Shown here in pieces: positions 52,234-62,257 of a stretch of 64,000 nt of DNA. Below the pieces are notes generated by a model. It was not told the origin of the DNA and searched no databases. It saw only the letters and a list, made by a program, of their open reading frames with translations. Source of the DNA: UBA7359 sp041689615 (GTDB taxonomy: Bacteria; Pseudomonadota; Gammaproteobacteria; Eutrophobiales; Eutrophobiaceae). Positions within the stretch are counted from its first letter, which is position 1; each line of letters begins with the position of its first letter. The position numbers were made by a program, and so were the translations under genes. Location of the stretch: the NCBI GenBank assembly GCA_041689615.1, contig JBDNFW010000044.1, positions 30,374-94,373 of the forward strand, written 5' to 3'.

Positions 52234-54011
52234 GGTTTAAAGCGTTCGATGACTTCCAGCAATCTATCGTCAGCAGGTGTACCTTTGAGCGCAGTCTCCC
52301 AAACTTCCTTTGCTGCTTGTTTATTTCCCATCACCCAAAATACTTCACCAAGGTGAGCCGCAATTTCAGGATCGTTTCTCAATTTAAGTGCTTGTTGCAG
52401 ATAATCAACAGCTTCATCCAATCGTCCCATGCGATATAAAACCCAGCCCAGGCTATCGAGTATGTAGAAATCATTTGGACTTATTTCATAAGCGCGCTTT
52501 ATATAACCATAGGCTTCTTCAAAACGATCCGTTCTATCAGCCAGTGTATAACCCAGAGCATTTAGTGCTGTTGCGTTATCTGCATCTTGATCAAGAACGG
52601 CTTTTAGATCGGCTTCTAATACATCCAGACGATCCATCTTTTCAGCTAACATGGCGCGCGAGTATAGTAAGTCAGGATGGCTTTCTTCTTCTATAGCCTT
52701 ATTAAACACATCCATTGCTTCCTGATAGCGTTTTTCTTCAATCAATATTTCTCCTTCTGCCTGTATCAGGATAAGACGATTGATACCTTTTGTTTTTTGT
52801 ATGCTGCGAATATTTCCCAACGCCTTTTCTATCTCACCTTGCTTGGCTAATATCAGACTTAAGCGTATTCGCGCATCAAAATAATTTTCACCCCCATGCA
52901 CACCCTGATATAAATCACTGGCTTTATCTAATTCTTTTCTTTCTTCAGCAATTCGTCCCATATAATAATTGGAATCAAATACGCGCTTCTTTAGTTTCGA
53001 CAACTGAAGAAAATATTGTTCGGCTTCATCAAGCTTATTAACTTGAAGATAAAGTAAACCGAGTGCATAAAGTACATCATCATTATTCGGTGATTTAGCA
53101 GATAACTTTTCAAATTGATCACGTGCATCATCGAAGCGTTTTGCTTCTGTCAGTAAACGTGCATAGGCTATGCGCAAATTAAAATCATTATCTCGATTTT
53201 TTAGTGCTGTTTCGAGCCAGTTAAGTGCCGTATTTATATCGCCTGTTTTTTGCAGTAAGGCAATATAGGTTAAAGCCGCTGAATCATTTTCTGGTTTTAT
53301 TTCAAGTACACGTTTTAATAAATCTTTAGCGCGATCAAAATTGCCCATGCGCGCAGAAACATTGGCAAACGCGTACATGGCATCGACATCATCCATATGC
53401 TTTTCCATCAAGCGTTCCATTAATTGCAACACGACTAACTGATCTTCTTCGCGGCCAAGAAAGTTAGCAATCATCCATAGTTTCTGATCTAGCTGTCCAT
53501 GGGACGCTTTCATAATAACTTCAAGGTGATACAAGGCCTGATCGATATCACCTTGGCGTAAGGTCATCACAGTGAGTACTTGATGTGCATCGGGGTTTTC
53601 TGGATCTAACTCAAGCCATAGCTGCGCGGCTTCATAAGCGGCTTCATTATTACGTGCATAAATGGCAACTCGCGTCGCACGTTCGACAACCACTGGATCA
53701 CGTGTCGTTCTCGCTAAATCGAGATAATTCTCAACAGCGATATCAATTTTTCCGCGCTGACCAGCAATTTCCGCAACCAAAACCTTGAACATAATATCTT
53801 CGGTAAGCTCAATTTTTGGGCGTTTAGGTAAAATTCGTTCCGGTTCGGGAGCAGCTTCAGGCGTTACCGTTTGAGGATCTGCCGTAGAATCCGAATCAGA
53901 AACCGTGCCTGAAGTCGTCTCTTGAGGTACGCTGGCACAGGCCCCAACAAACAAAGCCAGTAGCAATACTGCCCATCTGCGCAACCATTTATAGTGAGGG
54001 AATGAAAACAC
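52230..54011 (-). CDS. TPR-repeat lipoprotein upstream of lolB
   Basis: A 593-residue protein with a lipoprotein signal (FVGACAS, C25), a proline/glutamate-rich linker (about 28-75), and more than ten TPR motifs to the end (for example LYRMGRLDEAVDYLQQALKL). Homologues are conserved next to lolB in Pseudomonas-like genomes. Specific function is unknown; a role in the envelope is likely. Confidence 0.88.
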   Translation of the reverse strand: MFSFPHYKWLRRWAVLLLALFVGACASVPQETTSGTVSDSDSTADPQTVTPEAAPEPERILPKRPKIELTEDIMFKVLVAEIAGQRGKIDIAVENYLDLARTTRDPVVVERATRVAIYARNNEAAYEAAQLWLELDPENPDAHQVLTVMTLRQGDIDQALYHLEVIMKASHGQLDQKLWMIANFLGREEDQLVVLQLMERLMEKHMDDVDAMYAFANVSARMGNFDRAKDLLKRVLEIKPENDSAALTYIALLQKTGDINTALNWLETALKNRDNDFNLRIAYARLLTEAKRFDDARDQFEKLSAKSPNNDDVLYALGLLYLQVNKLDEAEQYFLQLSKLKKRVFDSNYYMGRIAEERKELDKASDLYQGVHGGENYFDARIRLSLILAKQGEIEKALGNIRSIQKTKGINRLILIQAEGEILIEEKRYQEAMDVFNKAIEEESHPDLLYSRAMLAEKMDRLDVLEADLKAVLDQDADNATALNALGYTLADRTDRFEEAYGYIKRAYEISPNDFYILDSLGWVLYRMGRLDEAVDYLQQALKLRNDPEIAAHLGEVFWVMGNKQAAKEVWETALKGTPADDRLLEVIERFKP

Positions 54012-54238
54012 TCTATTAAGATCCTTACGTTACCGCTTTTAGACGATCATTTTGTCAGATTAAGACTGAAAATAACACTATGTATGACTTATATGGATAA
54101 TTGATACGATATCAACTGATTTGTTCATTATAGATTTGTTTTGGTTTAATCTGGATCAATAAATTAGTCTATTTTCCTTGTATTCTAACAACTCTTGGCA
54201 CAGAATTTTCATAAGGTTTTCATTTAATTAGCAATATC

Positions 54239-55510
54239 ATGACTCTAGTAGCTTACGGCCTAAATCACGCAACAGCACCAATTGATCTTCGGGAGAAGGT
54301 CAATTTTGGTAATGATGTCGTATTCGATGCCTTGCATGAGCTAAAAAATCAAAATGGCATTCAGGAAGCTGCCATTCTTTCCACCTGCAACCGTACTGAA
54401 ATTTATTGCAGCGTTGATCAGGCAGACAACCTTAACCCGATTCACTGGTTACATGATTTCCATGGCATGAAACAGGATCAACTTAAGCCATTTTTGTACA
54501 AACATCCGGACGAAAATGCAGTGCGCCATGTCTTACGTGTAGCAAGTGGACTCGACTCTATGGTTTTGGGTGAGTCACAAATACTCGGCCAATTAAAGAA
54601 CGCTTATCAAAATGCAATCAGTGCCGGTAGCATTGGTCATCAGTTGAACCGACTATTTCAACATTCATTTCATGTCGCGAAAGAAGTACGAAGTAACACG
54701 GCTATTGGTAATCATCCAGTCTCTGTTGCTTATGCCGCAGTTCGTTTGGCACAACAAATTTTCGGTGACTTAAGTAAACAAACAGCATTATTAATTGGTG
54801 CAGGCGAAACTATAGAACTTGCAGCAAAACATCTTCATGAAAACGGCCTAAACCGAATGATTATTGCCAACAGAACATTTGAACGTTCACAACGTTTAGC
54901 AAATGAATATTCTGTTTATGCTATTCAAATGGGTGATATACCAAAACACTTGGCAGAAGCCGACATTGTTATTTCATCTACAGCTAGCCAACTACCGATT
55001 TTGGGCAAGGGCGCTGTTGAAAGTGCAATCAAAGCCAGAAAACATAAACCGATGTTTATGGTAGACATTGCTGTGCCTCGAGATATTGAAGTTGAAGTTG
55101 GTAATATGGATGATGTTTATTTGTATAGTGTTGATGATTTAAAGGACATTGTTCAGGAAAACTTACAAAGCCGCAAAAATGCAGCAAAACAAGCAGAGAA
55201 AATAATCGATACGCAAGCACAGGAATTTATGGGTTGGCTACATTCGCTTGATGCAGTCTCAACAATACGTGCATTACGTAATCAGGCCGAGAAAATACAG
55301 GAAGAAGCGATACAAAACGGATTAACTAAACTTCGCAATGGCGCGGATCCTGAAACCATTCTTCAGGAAACTGCAAGAATCTTAACCAATAAATTGATCC
55401 ATTCACCTAGTTCTCAATTAAGAAATGCTAGTTCCGTAAGCAGAGAAGATTTATTACACGCTGCTGAAGAATTATATAATCTGAACGATAGTCCCGATAG
55501 AAAGCAGTAG
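54239..55510 (+). CDS. hemA: Glutamyl-tRNA reductase
   Basis: First step of tetrapyrrole synthesis by the C5 pathway; 423 residues. The catalytic cysteine is in LSTCNRTEIYC (about C50), with GLDSMVLGESQILGQ, and an NADPH-binding domain (ALLIGAGETIELAAKHL). It is divergent from the TPR lipoprotein gene with 227 bases between; no firm promoter boxes seen there. Confidence 0.97.
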   Translation: MTLVAYGLNHATAPIDLREKVNFGNDVVFDALHELKNQNGIQEAAILSTCNRTEIYCSVDQADNLNPIHWLHDFHGMKQDQLKPFLYKHPDENAVRHVLRVASGLDSMVLGESQILGQLKNAYQNAISAGSIGHQLNRLFQHSFHVAKEVRSNTAIGNHPVSVAYAAVRLAQQIFGDLSKQTALLIGAGETIELAAKHLHENGLNRMIIANRTFERSQRLANEYSVYAIQMGDIPKHLAEADIVISSTASQLPILGKGAVESAIKARKHKPMFMVDIAVPRDIEVEVGNMDDVYLYSVDDLKDIVQENLQSRKNAAKQAEKIIDTQAQEFMGWLHSLDAVSTIRALRNQAEKIQEEAIQNGLTKLRNGADPETILQETARILTNKLIHSPSSQLRNASSVSREDLLHAAEELYNLNDSPDRKQ

Positions 55511-55516
55511 CATTCT

Positions 55517-55677
55517 AGGGCACTCCTAAAAATGCACTTTTCCCGCGATTGCTTCGTCAGTTCCGTACTCAAATACTCACAGAGTAGGATCTCCTCATGT
55601 ATTCATTTATACACTGCGGTTTTCCGTGCGCAACTTCCTCGCACTCACGGAAAAATTACTATTTTTAGAAGTCCCCA
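55517..55677 (+). repeat. Dispersed element A, copy A6
   Basis: Short form between hemA and prfA. The ends are AGGGCACTCCTAAAAATGC and, inverted, GGGGACTTCTAAAAATAG. The interior reads CGCGATTGCTTCGTCAG, ACTCACAGAGTAGGATCTCC and ACACTGCGG. It starts six bases past the hemA stop in the same orientation. Confidence 0.85.
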
Positions 55678-55728
55678 TAATTTATATGTTGTTTCAGGTA
55701 TGATCTCCCATTTTTAGAATTTAAAGCC

Positions 55729-56811
55729 ATGAAAGAATCGTTACATTTAAAATTAGAAAAATTATTAGACCGTCAGGAAGAATTAGATGGTTTACTTTCT
55801 GATCCCGAGAATATAAATAATCAAAATAAATTTCGTGAATTGTCACAGGAGTACGCTGAGGTACGTCCTATAGTTTCCTGTTTTAACGAATACAGAAAAA
55901 CAACGAAAGACCTCGAAAACGCAAAAGAGATGCTGAAAGACAATGATAAGGAAATGCGGGAAATGGCTGCTGAAGAATTAAAACAAGCAGAAGAAAAACA
56001 CGAGCAACTTGATAAAGAATTACAATTATTATTACTACCTAAAGATCCTGCTGATAACAGTAACATCTTTTTAGAAATACGCGCCGGCACTGGCGGTGAA
56101 GAAGCCGCACTTTTTTCTGGCGATTTAATGCGTATGTATACACGTTATGCTGAAAACAGAGGCTGGAAAACTGAACTCATCAGTGCAACAGAAAGTGATC
56201 TTGAAGGTTATAAAGAAGTCATTATGCGCATCATCGGTGATGGTGCTTATTCAAGATTAAAATTTGAATCTGGCGCACATCGCGTTCAACGTGTTCCAGA
56301 AACAGAATCACAAGGTCGTATTCATACTTCTGCTTGCACGGTCGCAATACTACCGGAAGCCGATGAAATTAGTGAGATCACGATTAATCCGGCTGATTTA
56401 CGTATAGATACCTTCCGCGCATCCGGCGCTGGTGGACAACATGTTAACAAAACAGATTCCGCGATTCGTATTACTCACTTACCAACAAACACGGTGATTG
56501 AATGTCAGGATGAACGTTCGCAACATAAAAACAAAGCGCGCGCGATGTCGTTATTAAAGGCAAAATTATTGGATAGTGAACGAAGTAAACAACAAAATGA
56601 AGAAGCTCAGAATAGACGCAACCTTGTTGGCAGCGGTGATCGTTCGGAACGAATTCGGACTTATAATTTTCCACAAAGCCGTGTAACGGATCACAGAATT
56701 AATTTAACACTCTATCGACTTGATGAGTTCCTGCAAGGCAATGTTGATATGGTTATTGATCCATTGATTAGTGAATATCAGGCAGATCTTCTTGCTTCGA
56801 TAGGCGATTAA
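55729..56811 (+). CDS. prfA: Peptide chain release factor 1
   Basis: Recognises UAA and UAG stops; 360 residues. The catalytic GGQ is in RASGAGGQHVNKTDSAIR, and the stop-codon recognition region and codon-binding domain are of normal length. Follows hemA and precedes prmC, which methylates its GGQ glutamine. Confidence 0.97.
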   Translation: MKESLHLKLEKLLDRQEELDGLLSDPENINNQNKFRELSQEYAEVRPIVSCFNEYRKTTKDLENAKEMLKDNDKEMREMAAEELKQAEEKHEQLDKELQLLLLPKDPADNSNIFLEIRAGTGGEEAALFSGDLMRMYTRYAENRGWKTELISATESDLEGYKEVIMRIIGDGAYSRLKFESGAHRVQRVPETESQGRIHTSACTVAILPEADEISEITINPADLRIDTFRASGAGGQHVNKTDSAIRITHLPTNTVIECQDERSQHKNKARAMSLLKAKLLDSERSKQQNEEAQNRRNLVGSGDRSERIRTYNFPQSRVTDHRINLTLYRLDEFLQGNVDMVIDPLISEYQADLLASIGD

Positions 56812-56830
56812 TAAAAAATAGATAATCATC

Positions 56831-57667
56831 ATGCAGATTACTGATGCACTTAAACATGCTCGACAACAATTTCATTCTTCGGATAGCGCCCAGCTTGATG
56901 CAGAAATATTACTTTGTACTGTATTACGCTGTGAACGCTCTCATCTTTATGCTTATCCGGAAATGGAATTATCCAATCCTCTTATCGAATCATTAAATAA
57001 GTTAATAGTGTTACGTTCGCAAGGACAGCCTATTGCATATCTGGCAAAACAAAAAGAATTCTGGTCCATCTCTTTTAATGTAACTGAAGATACACTTATC
57101 CCCAGGCCGGAAACTGAATTACTTATTGAAACAGCACTTAAATTTATACCAACAAATTCTAAAATAAAGATCCTCGATTTGGGAACAGGTTCAGGTGCCA
57201 TTGCCATAGCAATGGCATCTGAACGACCTTCAGCAAAGATTACGGCAACTGATATTAGTGATAAGGCTTTAAAGATTGCAAAACTAAACGCAAAGTCACA
57301 TAAAATTAAAAACATAAAATTTGAAAAAGCAGACTGGTTTAAAATAAAAGACGCCAAACCATATGATGTCATTATCAGCAACCCACCGTATATCAGTAAT
57401 GATGATCCGCATTTAACGCAAGGTGACATACGATTTGAACCACTCTCCGCCTTGGCGTCAGGAGAAGACGGCCTGGATGATTTACGTACTATAATCAGCG
57501 AAGCAAAAAACAATTTAAATAAACAAGGTTGGTTGTTAGTCGAGCACGGCTATAATCAGGCAGAACCGGTTCAGCAATTATTTATTGAGAATAGTTTCAC
57601 CTCAGTGTCTACAATTAAAGATTATGGCAATAATGATCGCGTGACTATCGGACACACATATGAATGA
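56831..57667 (+). CDS. prmC: Release factor glutamine methyltransferase PrmC
   Basis: SAM-dependent enzyme that methylates the GGQ glutamine of RF1 and RF2; 278 residues. Motifs: ILDLGTGSGAIAIAMA (SAM) and IISNPPYIS (NPPY). Overlaps the moeB start by 8 bases. Confidence 0.96.
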   Translation: MQITDALKHARQQFHSSDSAQLDAEILLCTVLRCERSHLYAYPEMELSNPLIESLNKLIVLRSQGQPIAYLAKQKEFWSISFNVTEDTLIPRPETELLIETALKFIPTNSKIKILDLGTGSGAIAIAMASERPSAKITATDISDKALKIAKLNAKSHKIKNIKFEKADWFKIKDAKPYDVIISNPPYISNDDPHLTQGDIRFEPLSALASGEDGLDDLRTIISEAKNNLNKQGWLLVEHGYNQAEPVQQLFIENSFTSVSTIKDYGNNDRVTIGHTYE

Positions 57668-58409
57668 CGAACAACTTTTAAGATACAGTCGACAAATGAT
57701 GTTGCCAGAGATCGATGCGGCAGGTCAGGAACGCTTAAATGAATCTCGTGTTTTAATCATTGGTCTTGGCGGATTAGGTTCGCCTGTTTCAATGTATCTT
57801 GCCAGCGCCGGCGTCGGTCAATTAATTCTGGTTGATTTTGATAAAGTCGACATTAGTAATCTGCAACGACAAATAGTGCATACAACAAAAGATATTGGTC
57901 GCGCAAAAATTGATTCAGCAAAAGAACATCTACACGCAATTAATCCTGAGATTATTATTGAATCCATCGATCACGCGCTAGAAGATGATGAACTCTTATT
58001 CGAAGCAGAAAAAGCAGATGTTATCGTTGATGCTAGTGATAACTTTCAAACACGCTTTGCACTTAATGAGGCCTCTGTAAAAACAAAAACACCGTTGGTT
58101 TCCGGCGCCGCAATTCGTTTTGAAGGTCAGGTTACGGTGTTTAATCCTAAAGATGAAAACTCACCCTGTTATCGCTGTTTATATAATGAAGACGTTGCAA
58201 CAGCAGAAACTTGTACAGCGAATGGCGTGATTGCACCGTTGCTTGGCATCATTGGCAGCATACAGGCAAATGAAACGTTGAAGTTATTAATGGGTATCGG
58301 TGAAAGCTTGCAAGGAAGACTACTTCTATTAGATACATTACATATGGAATGGAGTGAAGCAAAACTAAAAAAAGATCCGGCCTGCCCTGTTTGCTCCAAA
58401 TCTCAATAA
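57660..58409 (+). CDS. moeB: ThiF/MoeB/HesA family adenylyltransferase
   Basis: E1-like enzyme that adenylates a sulfur-carrier protein C-terminus (MoaD or ThiS); 249 residues. Nucleotide-binding GLGGLGSPVSMYLASAGVG, a zinc site CYRC ... CPVC and ASDNFQTRFALNEA are present. The pathway (molybdopterin or thiamine) cannot be told from sequence alone; position after prmC matches moeB. Confidence 0.85.
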   Translation: MNDEQLLRYSRQMMLPEIDAAGQERLNESRVLIIGLGGLGSPVSMYLASAGVGQLILVDFDKVDISNLQRQIVHTTKDIGRAKIDSAKEHLHAINPEIIIESIDHALEDDELLFEAEKADVIVDASDNFQTRFALNEASVKTKTPLVSGAAIRFEGQVTVFNPKDENSPCYRCLYNEDVATAETCTANGVIAPLLGIIGSIQANETLKLLMGIGESLQGRLLLLDTLHMEWSEAKLKKDPACPVCSKSQ

Positions 58410-58662
58410 TACATTTTTATTACTGTCTTCTTTCGACTGCCATAAGCGGTAGTAATAATAAATAACTTTTAATTACTGTTTCATACTGAAAGCGGTCGGT
58501 CAGTAACGCCGCGCTCTACGGCAAATTTGGAGCGCAGCGGAGAATTTGTCCGGCAGCAGTGCCTTGTTATGCATGCATTCATTTCATCTGGGTTGTTTAG
58601 ATACCTCTTAACTAGCTGGTGTTTTTCTAAGCCACGATTACCTAGCCCGATATCTTTCCGAT
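58410..58662. other. Gap between moeB and the right RM island with a structured segment
   Basis: At 58501-58572 there is an imperfect inverted repeat (CCGCGCTC with GAGCGCAGCGG; CGGCAAATTT with AATTTGTCCGG) ending in GCCTTGTTATGC, which resembles the right end of an integron attC site. The left end (CAGTAAC) fits poorly. No coding sequence is seen here. Confidence 0.3.
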
Positions 58663-61600
58663 TTAAACCCGCCCACCCACTCCTTTAAACTTCTCAACAA
58701 AAGTGGCAATTTTTTGGAAAACACTTTGTTTTTTGGTTAAGTATTGCGCATTAAGTGGGCTCATTTTGGGAAGGATTGCATTTAGCTCAGTGCCATTTTC
58801 ACTGGCATACTCACGTTTTAACGATGCCGTGATATAACGTTTAGCGGCTTCTGCATTCAGGTTTTCAGCACGAATTAATTCCTCTGCTTCACTTTGTTGT
58901 TCAGCTTGAGCAAAGGTAAAGAAAGCATCAATAATGCTGGCTTTGTCGAGAATGTTATCCAAGTTGGTTTGATTAATAAAATCAACCAGCAAACTTTCTT
59001 TGGCACGGTTGCCAATACTGGCACGAATTAAACGGCGTACTTCTTCAACCAATGTCGCTTTATCTTTAAGATTTTTATTGTTTTCAAAAATCAATTCCAG
59101 AATGTAATCCAGATTAATCTCTTGTGATTTAAGCAGATCCACCTCAAAAACCACATCATCCCAATCAATGCTGGATGCATCTTTTTCATTGCCAGATTTT
59201 TCACGACGAAGCCAATCGCGAATGTCGTTATAGCTTGAACGATAATCTTGAATAGTGCGCTCGGCTGGCATCTTAATCGCTTGCATAGCGGCTAAGTCGT
59301 CATCGCTTAAATAGTGTTTAACTTTAAACGCCTCTACGGCTAACGGGTCGGTCATATCTAAGCTTTGTAAGGCTTTTAGCCCTGCAAACTCGTCGTAGTT
59401 CTGCAGCACATTCTCGACACGCAAATATTCACCAAATAATTTAGCGAAATCTTTTTTGTCCTTTTCTTTAACAATGTCATCAGAATTAGGAAAGCGCTGT
59501 TGTAGCTCCTTCACTACCTCCAAATAACCACGGCGTGCTTCACCAGTGGCCAAATCGGTAAAGCCTTCCATGTATTCTTTGTAGCTTTTTTCGAGCACCA
59601 CGTTTTTGGTGTTCTTATCACCAAATAAAGTAATTGCATCAACGGTGGCTTGTTCTAAATCGCGGAAGGTGACGATATTACCAAATGTTTTGGTGGCATC
59701 ATAAATACGGTTAGTGCGTGAATAGGCTTGCATCAAGCCGTGGTAGCGCAGATTTTTATCCACGAATAAGGTATTCAAAGTGGGCGCATCAAAGCCTGTT
59801 AAAAACATGCCCACTACAATTAACAAATCAACTTCTTGAAGTTTTACCCGTTTGGCAAGGTCGCGGTAATAGTTTTGAAACGAATCACTATCAACACCGT
59901 AATTAGTTTTAAATATCGCGTTATAGTCATCAATTGCCGCACTTAAAAACTCTTTAGCGCTGCTATCCATTGCGTTCAGTTCAAAGCTTTCATCAAGAAT
60001 ATCCCCTACCGCATCTTGTTCTTCATTGGCCGCAAAAGAGAAGATGGTAGCAATGTTAATCGGCTTGTGGCTGTCCTTTTGTAACTGGTCTTTTTGTAAA
60101 TTCTTAAACGATTCATAGTACAGCTTGGCTGCATCCACACTGCTCACGGCAAACATGGCATTGAAGCCTTTACCGTTGGCTTGTCGGCGATGTGTTTTCT
60201 GCTTGTAGTTATTTAAGATGTACTGCGAAATTTCTCGAATACGGTCGGGATGCAATAAAGCTTGTTTGTTTTCCGTAGCCGTTAGTTTTTTCTCGTCTTG
60301 TTCAGTTTCAATCGCCTTAAACTGTGGGCGCACATCGTTGTAGTCTACTTTAAACTTCAACACTTTTTCATCGCGAATGGCGTCAGTAATCACATAGGAA
60401 TGCAATTCACGACCAAACACACTGGCCGTGGTTTCTGCGCCCAAGGCGTTTTGTGGAAAAATAGGCGTACCAGTAAAACCAAACTGATAGAATTTTTTGA
60501 ATTTTTTCTTTAAGTTTTTTTGCGCTTCACCGAATTGCGAACGGTGCGCCTCATCAAAAATAAACACCACTTGCTTGGTGTAGACGGGCAAGTCGCCTTC
60601 ACTTTTCATTAAGTTATTCAGTTTTTGAATGGTGGTAACAATAATTTTATTGTCATCTTTATCAAGGTTACGCTTTAGCCCTGCGGTGCTGTCTGAACCA
60701 TTGACGCTATCAGGTGAAAAACGTTGATATTCTTTCATGGTTTGATAGTCGAGATCTTTACGGTCAACCACAAAAAAAACTTTATCAATAAAATCGAGCT
60801 CGGTCGCCAGGCGTGCCGCCTTAAAGCTGGTTAAGGTTTTTCCCGAACCCGTGGTATGCCAAATAAAGCCGCCGCTATCAAGACCGCTCCAGTTTTTGGC
60901 TTGATAGGCGCCGTTTATCTTCCATAAAATACGCTCGGTTGCGGCAATTTGGTAGGGGCGCATCACTAACAAGGTATCGCTAACGTCAAACACCGAATAA
61001 TGCAACAGCACATTCAACAAGGTGTTTTTTTGAAAAAACGTGGCGGTAAAATCTTTTAAGTCTTTGATCAAGGTGTTATCGGCTTTCGCCCAATTCATGG
61101 TGAAATCAAAGCTGTTTTTATCGCGCTGGGTGGCGTTGGCAAAATAACGGCTATCCGTACCGTTTGAAATCACGAAAACCTGCAAATACTTAAATAGTGA
61201 ATTTTCTGTATTAAAACTTTCTTTGCTATATCGGTGTACTTGGTTAAAGGCTTCGCGAATGGCTACACCGCGTTTTTTCAGCTCGATTTGTACTAATGGC
61301 AAACCATTCACCAACACGGTGACATCGTAGCGATTGGCCTGCGTGCCTTTTTGCTCAAACTGCTTAATCACCTGCTCTTTATTGCGGGCAATGTTTTTTT
61401 TATCTAACAGGTAAATGTTTTGGATGTGCCCGTCTTCAAAGACAAAATCGTGGATATAGTTATCATGAATTTTGCGGGTTTTGTCGATACTGTTATCGCT
61501 GGGCTTATCTAAATACTCCTCAACAAAGCGCAGCCATTCACCTTCTAAAAACTGCACATTGTTCAGGGTTTGCAACTGCACCCGTACATTCGCCAGCATT

Positions 61601-61776
61601 TTTTCGGGGGTGTTTAAATCGGGCAAGTATTCATAGCCCTGATTTTGTAAATCATCAATGAACTCACGCTCTAAATCGTATTCGCTTTGATAGTTTTCAT
61701 TGACCTGCCAAGACTTGCTGTATTTATCGAGCACGATAAAGTTATTCGATTCAGCTATGGTTTTATAGTTGGTCAT
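58663..61776 (-). CDS. hsdR: Type I restriction enzyme R subunit HsdR (EcoR124I-like)
   Basis: ATP-dependent DNA translocase and endonuclease, 1037 residues. Nuclease residues D151, E165 and K167 (RYDVTV and QIELKKRG) sit at the same positions as reported for EcoR124I HsdR, and the length is nearly identical. Walker A TTGSGKT is at about 308-314 and the DEAH box in FIFDEAHRSQFG. This places the right-hand system in the type IC family. Last gene of hsdM-hsdS-GxxExxY-hsdR on the minus strand. Confidence 0.96.
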   Translation of the reverse strand: MTNYKTIAESNNFIVLDKYSKSWQVNENYQSEYDLEREFIDDLQNQGYEYLPDLNTPEKMLANVRVQLQTLNNVQFLEGEWLRFVEEYLDKPSDNSIDKTRKIHDNYIHDFVFEDGHIQNIYLLDKKNIARNKEQVIKQFEQKGTQANRYDVTVLVNGLPLVQIELKKRGVAIREAFNQVHRYSKESFNTENSLFKYLQVFVISNGTDSRYFANATQRDKNSFDFTMNWAKADNTLIKDLKDFTATFFQKNTLLNVLLHYSVFDVSDTLLVMRPYQIAATERILWKINGAYQAKNWSGLDSGGFIWHTTGSGKTLTSFKAARLATELDFIDKVFFVVDRKDLDYQTMKEYQRFSPDSVNGSDSTAGLKRNLDKDDNKIIVTTIQKLNNLMKSEGDLPVYTKQVVFIFDEAHRSQFGEAQKNLKKKFKKFYQFGFTGTPIFPQNALGAETTASVFGRELHSYVITDAIRDEKVLKFKVDYNDVRPQFKAIETEQDEKKLTATENKQALLHPDRIREISQYILNNYKQKTHRRQANGKGFNAMFAVSSVDAAKLYYESFKNLQKDQLQKDSHKPINIATIFSFAANEEQDAVGDILDESFELNAMDSSAKEFLSAAIDDYNAIFKTNYGVDSDSFQNYYRDLAKRVKLQEVDLLIVVGMFLTGFDAPTLNTLFVDKNLRYHGLMQAYSRTNRIYDATKTFGNIVTFRDLEQATVDAITLFGDKNTKNVVLEKSYKEYMEGFTDLATGEARRGYLEVVKELQQRFPNSDDIVKEKDKKDFAKLFGEYLRVENVLQNYDEFAGLKALQSLDMTDPLAVEAFKVKHYLSDDDLAAMQAIKMPAERTIQDYRSSYNDIRDWLRREKSGNEKDASSIDWDDVVFEVDLLKSQEINLDYILELIFENNKNLKDKATLVEEVRRLIRASIGNRAKESLLVDFINQTNLDNILDKASIIDAFFTFAQAEQQSEAEELIRAENLNAEAAKRYITASLKREYASENGTELNAILPKMSPLNAQYLTKKQSVFQKIATFVEKFKGVGGRV

Positions 61777-61843
61777 TTATTTGCCTTTTTGTTTTTAGCC
61801 GCAGAAGACGCAGAAAAACGCTGAAAGATAGGATTGCTAGGCA

Positions 61844-62257
61844 TTAACATGAGCGTGCCATTCTTTCAATTTGCACCTTTGGGTGATGTCCAAAGTTAAC
61901 TAAAAAACCAAGTTTCATCCCCGTTGACTTTAAGTAATTGAGTAACTGCGCTTTATGCTCAGGCGCAACCTGCCGTACGCCTTTAATTTCAAGGATGATC
62001 TTATCGTGACAAATAAAATCAGGTACATATTTCTGATGTAACATTTCCCCTTTATAAGATAAACGCAGTAGATGTTGAGATAAAAAAGGGATATTTTGTC
62101 TTTTGAACTCTTTCTCCAAGCACTCCTGGTAGACGGCTTCTAAAAAACCAGGCCCCATTTCTTTGTACACTTCAAAAATAGCGCCACGAATAGCATAACT
62201 CTCCTCTTTAAACAAAAATTCTGCGTCCTTCTGCGCTTTCTGCGGCTCCTTCATCAT
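61844..62257 (-). CDS. GxxExxY family protein
   Basis: A 137-residue protein with the name-giving motif GPGFLEAVYQECL (about 55-67) and the nuclease-like VPDFICHDKIILEIKGV. The fold resembles PD-(D/E)XK nucleases; function is unproven. It overlaps hsdS by 4 bases and lies between hsdS and hsdR, so it is cotranscribed with the RM system. Confidence 0.85.
   Translation of the reverse strand: MMKEPQKAQKDAEFLFKEESYAIRGAIFEVYKEMGPGFLEAVYQECLEKEFKRQNIPFLSQHLLRLSYKGEMLHQKYVPDFICHDKIILEIKGVRQVAPEHKAQLLNYLKSTGMKLGFLVNFGHHPKVQIERMARSC

Noticed and set aside
54195..54215. TTGGCAC sequence upstream of hemA resembling a sigma-54 promoter
   Set aside because: The essential GC at the -12 element is replaced (TTTCA in place of TTGCA), so a functional site is unlikely.
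56953..57513. 186-codon open frame antisense to prmC
   Set aside because: It lies wholly opposite a clear PrmC gene and shows no recognisable domain; it is a shadow frame.
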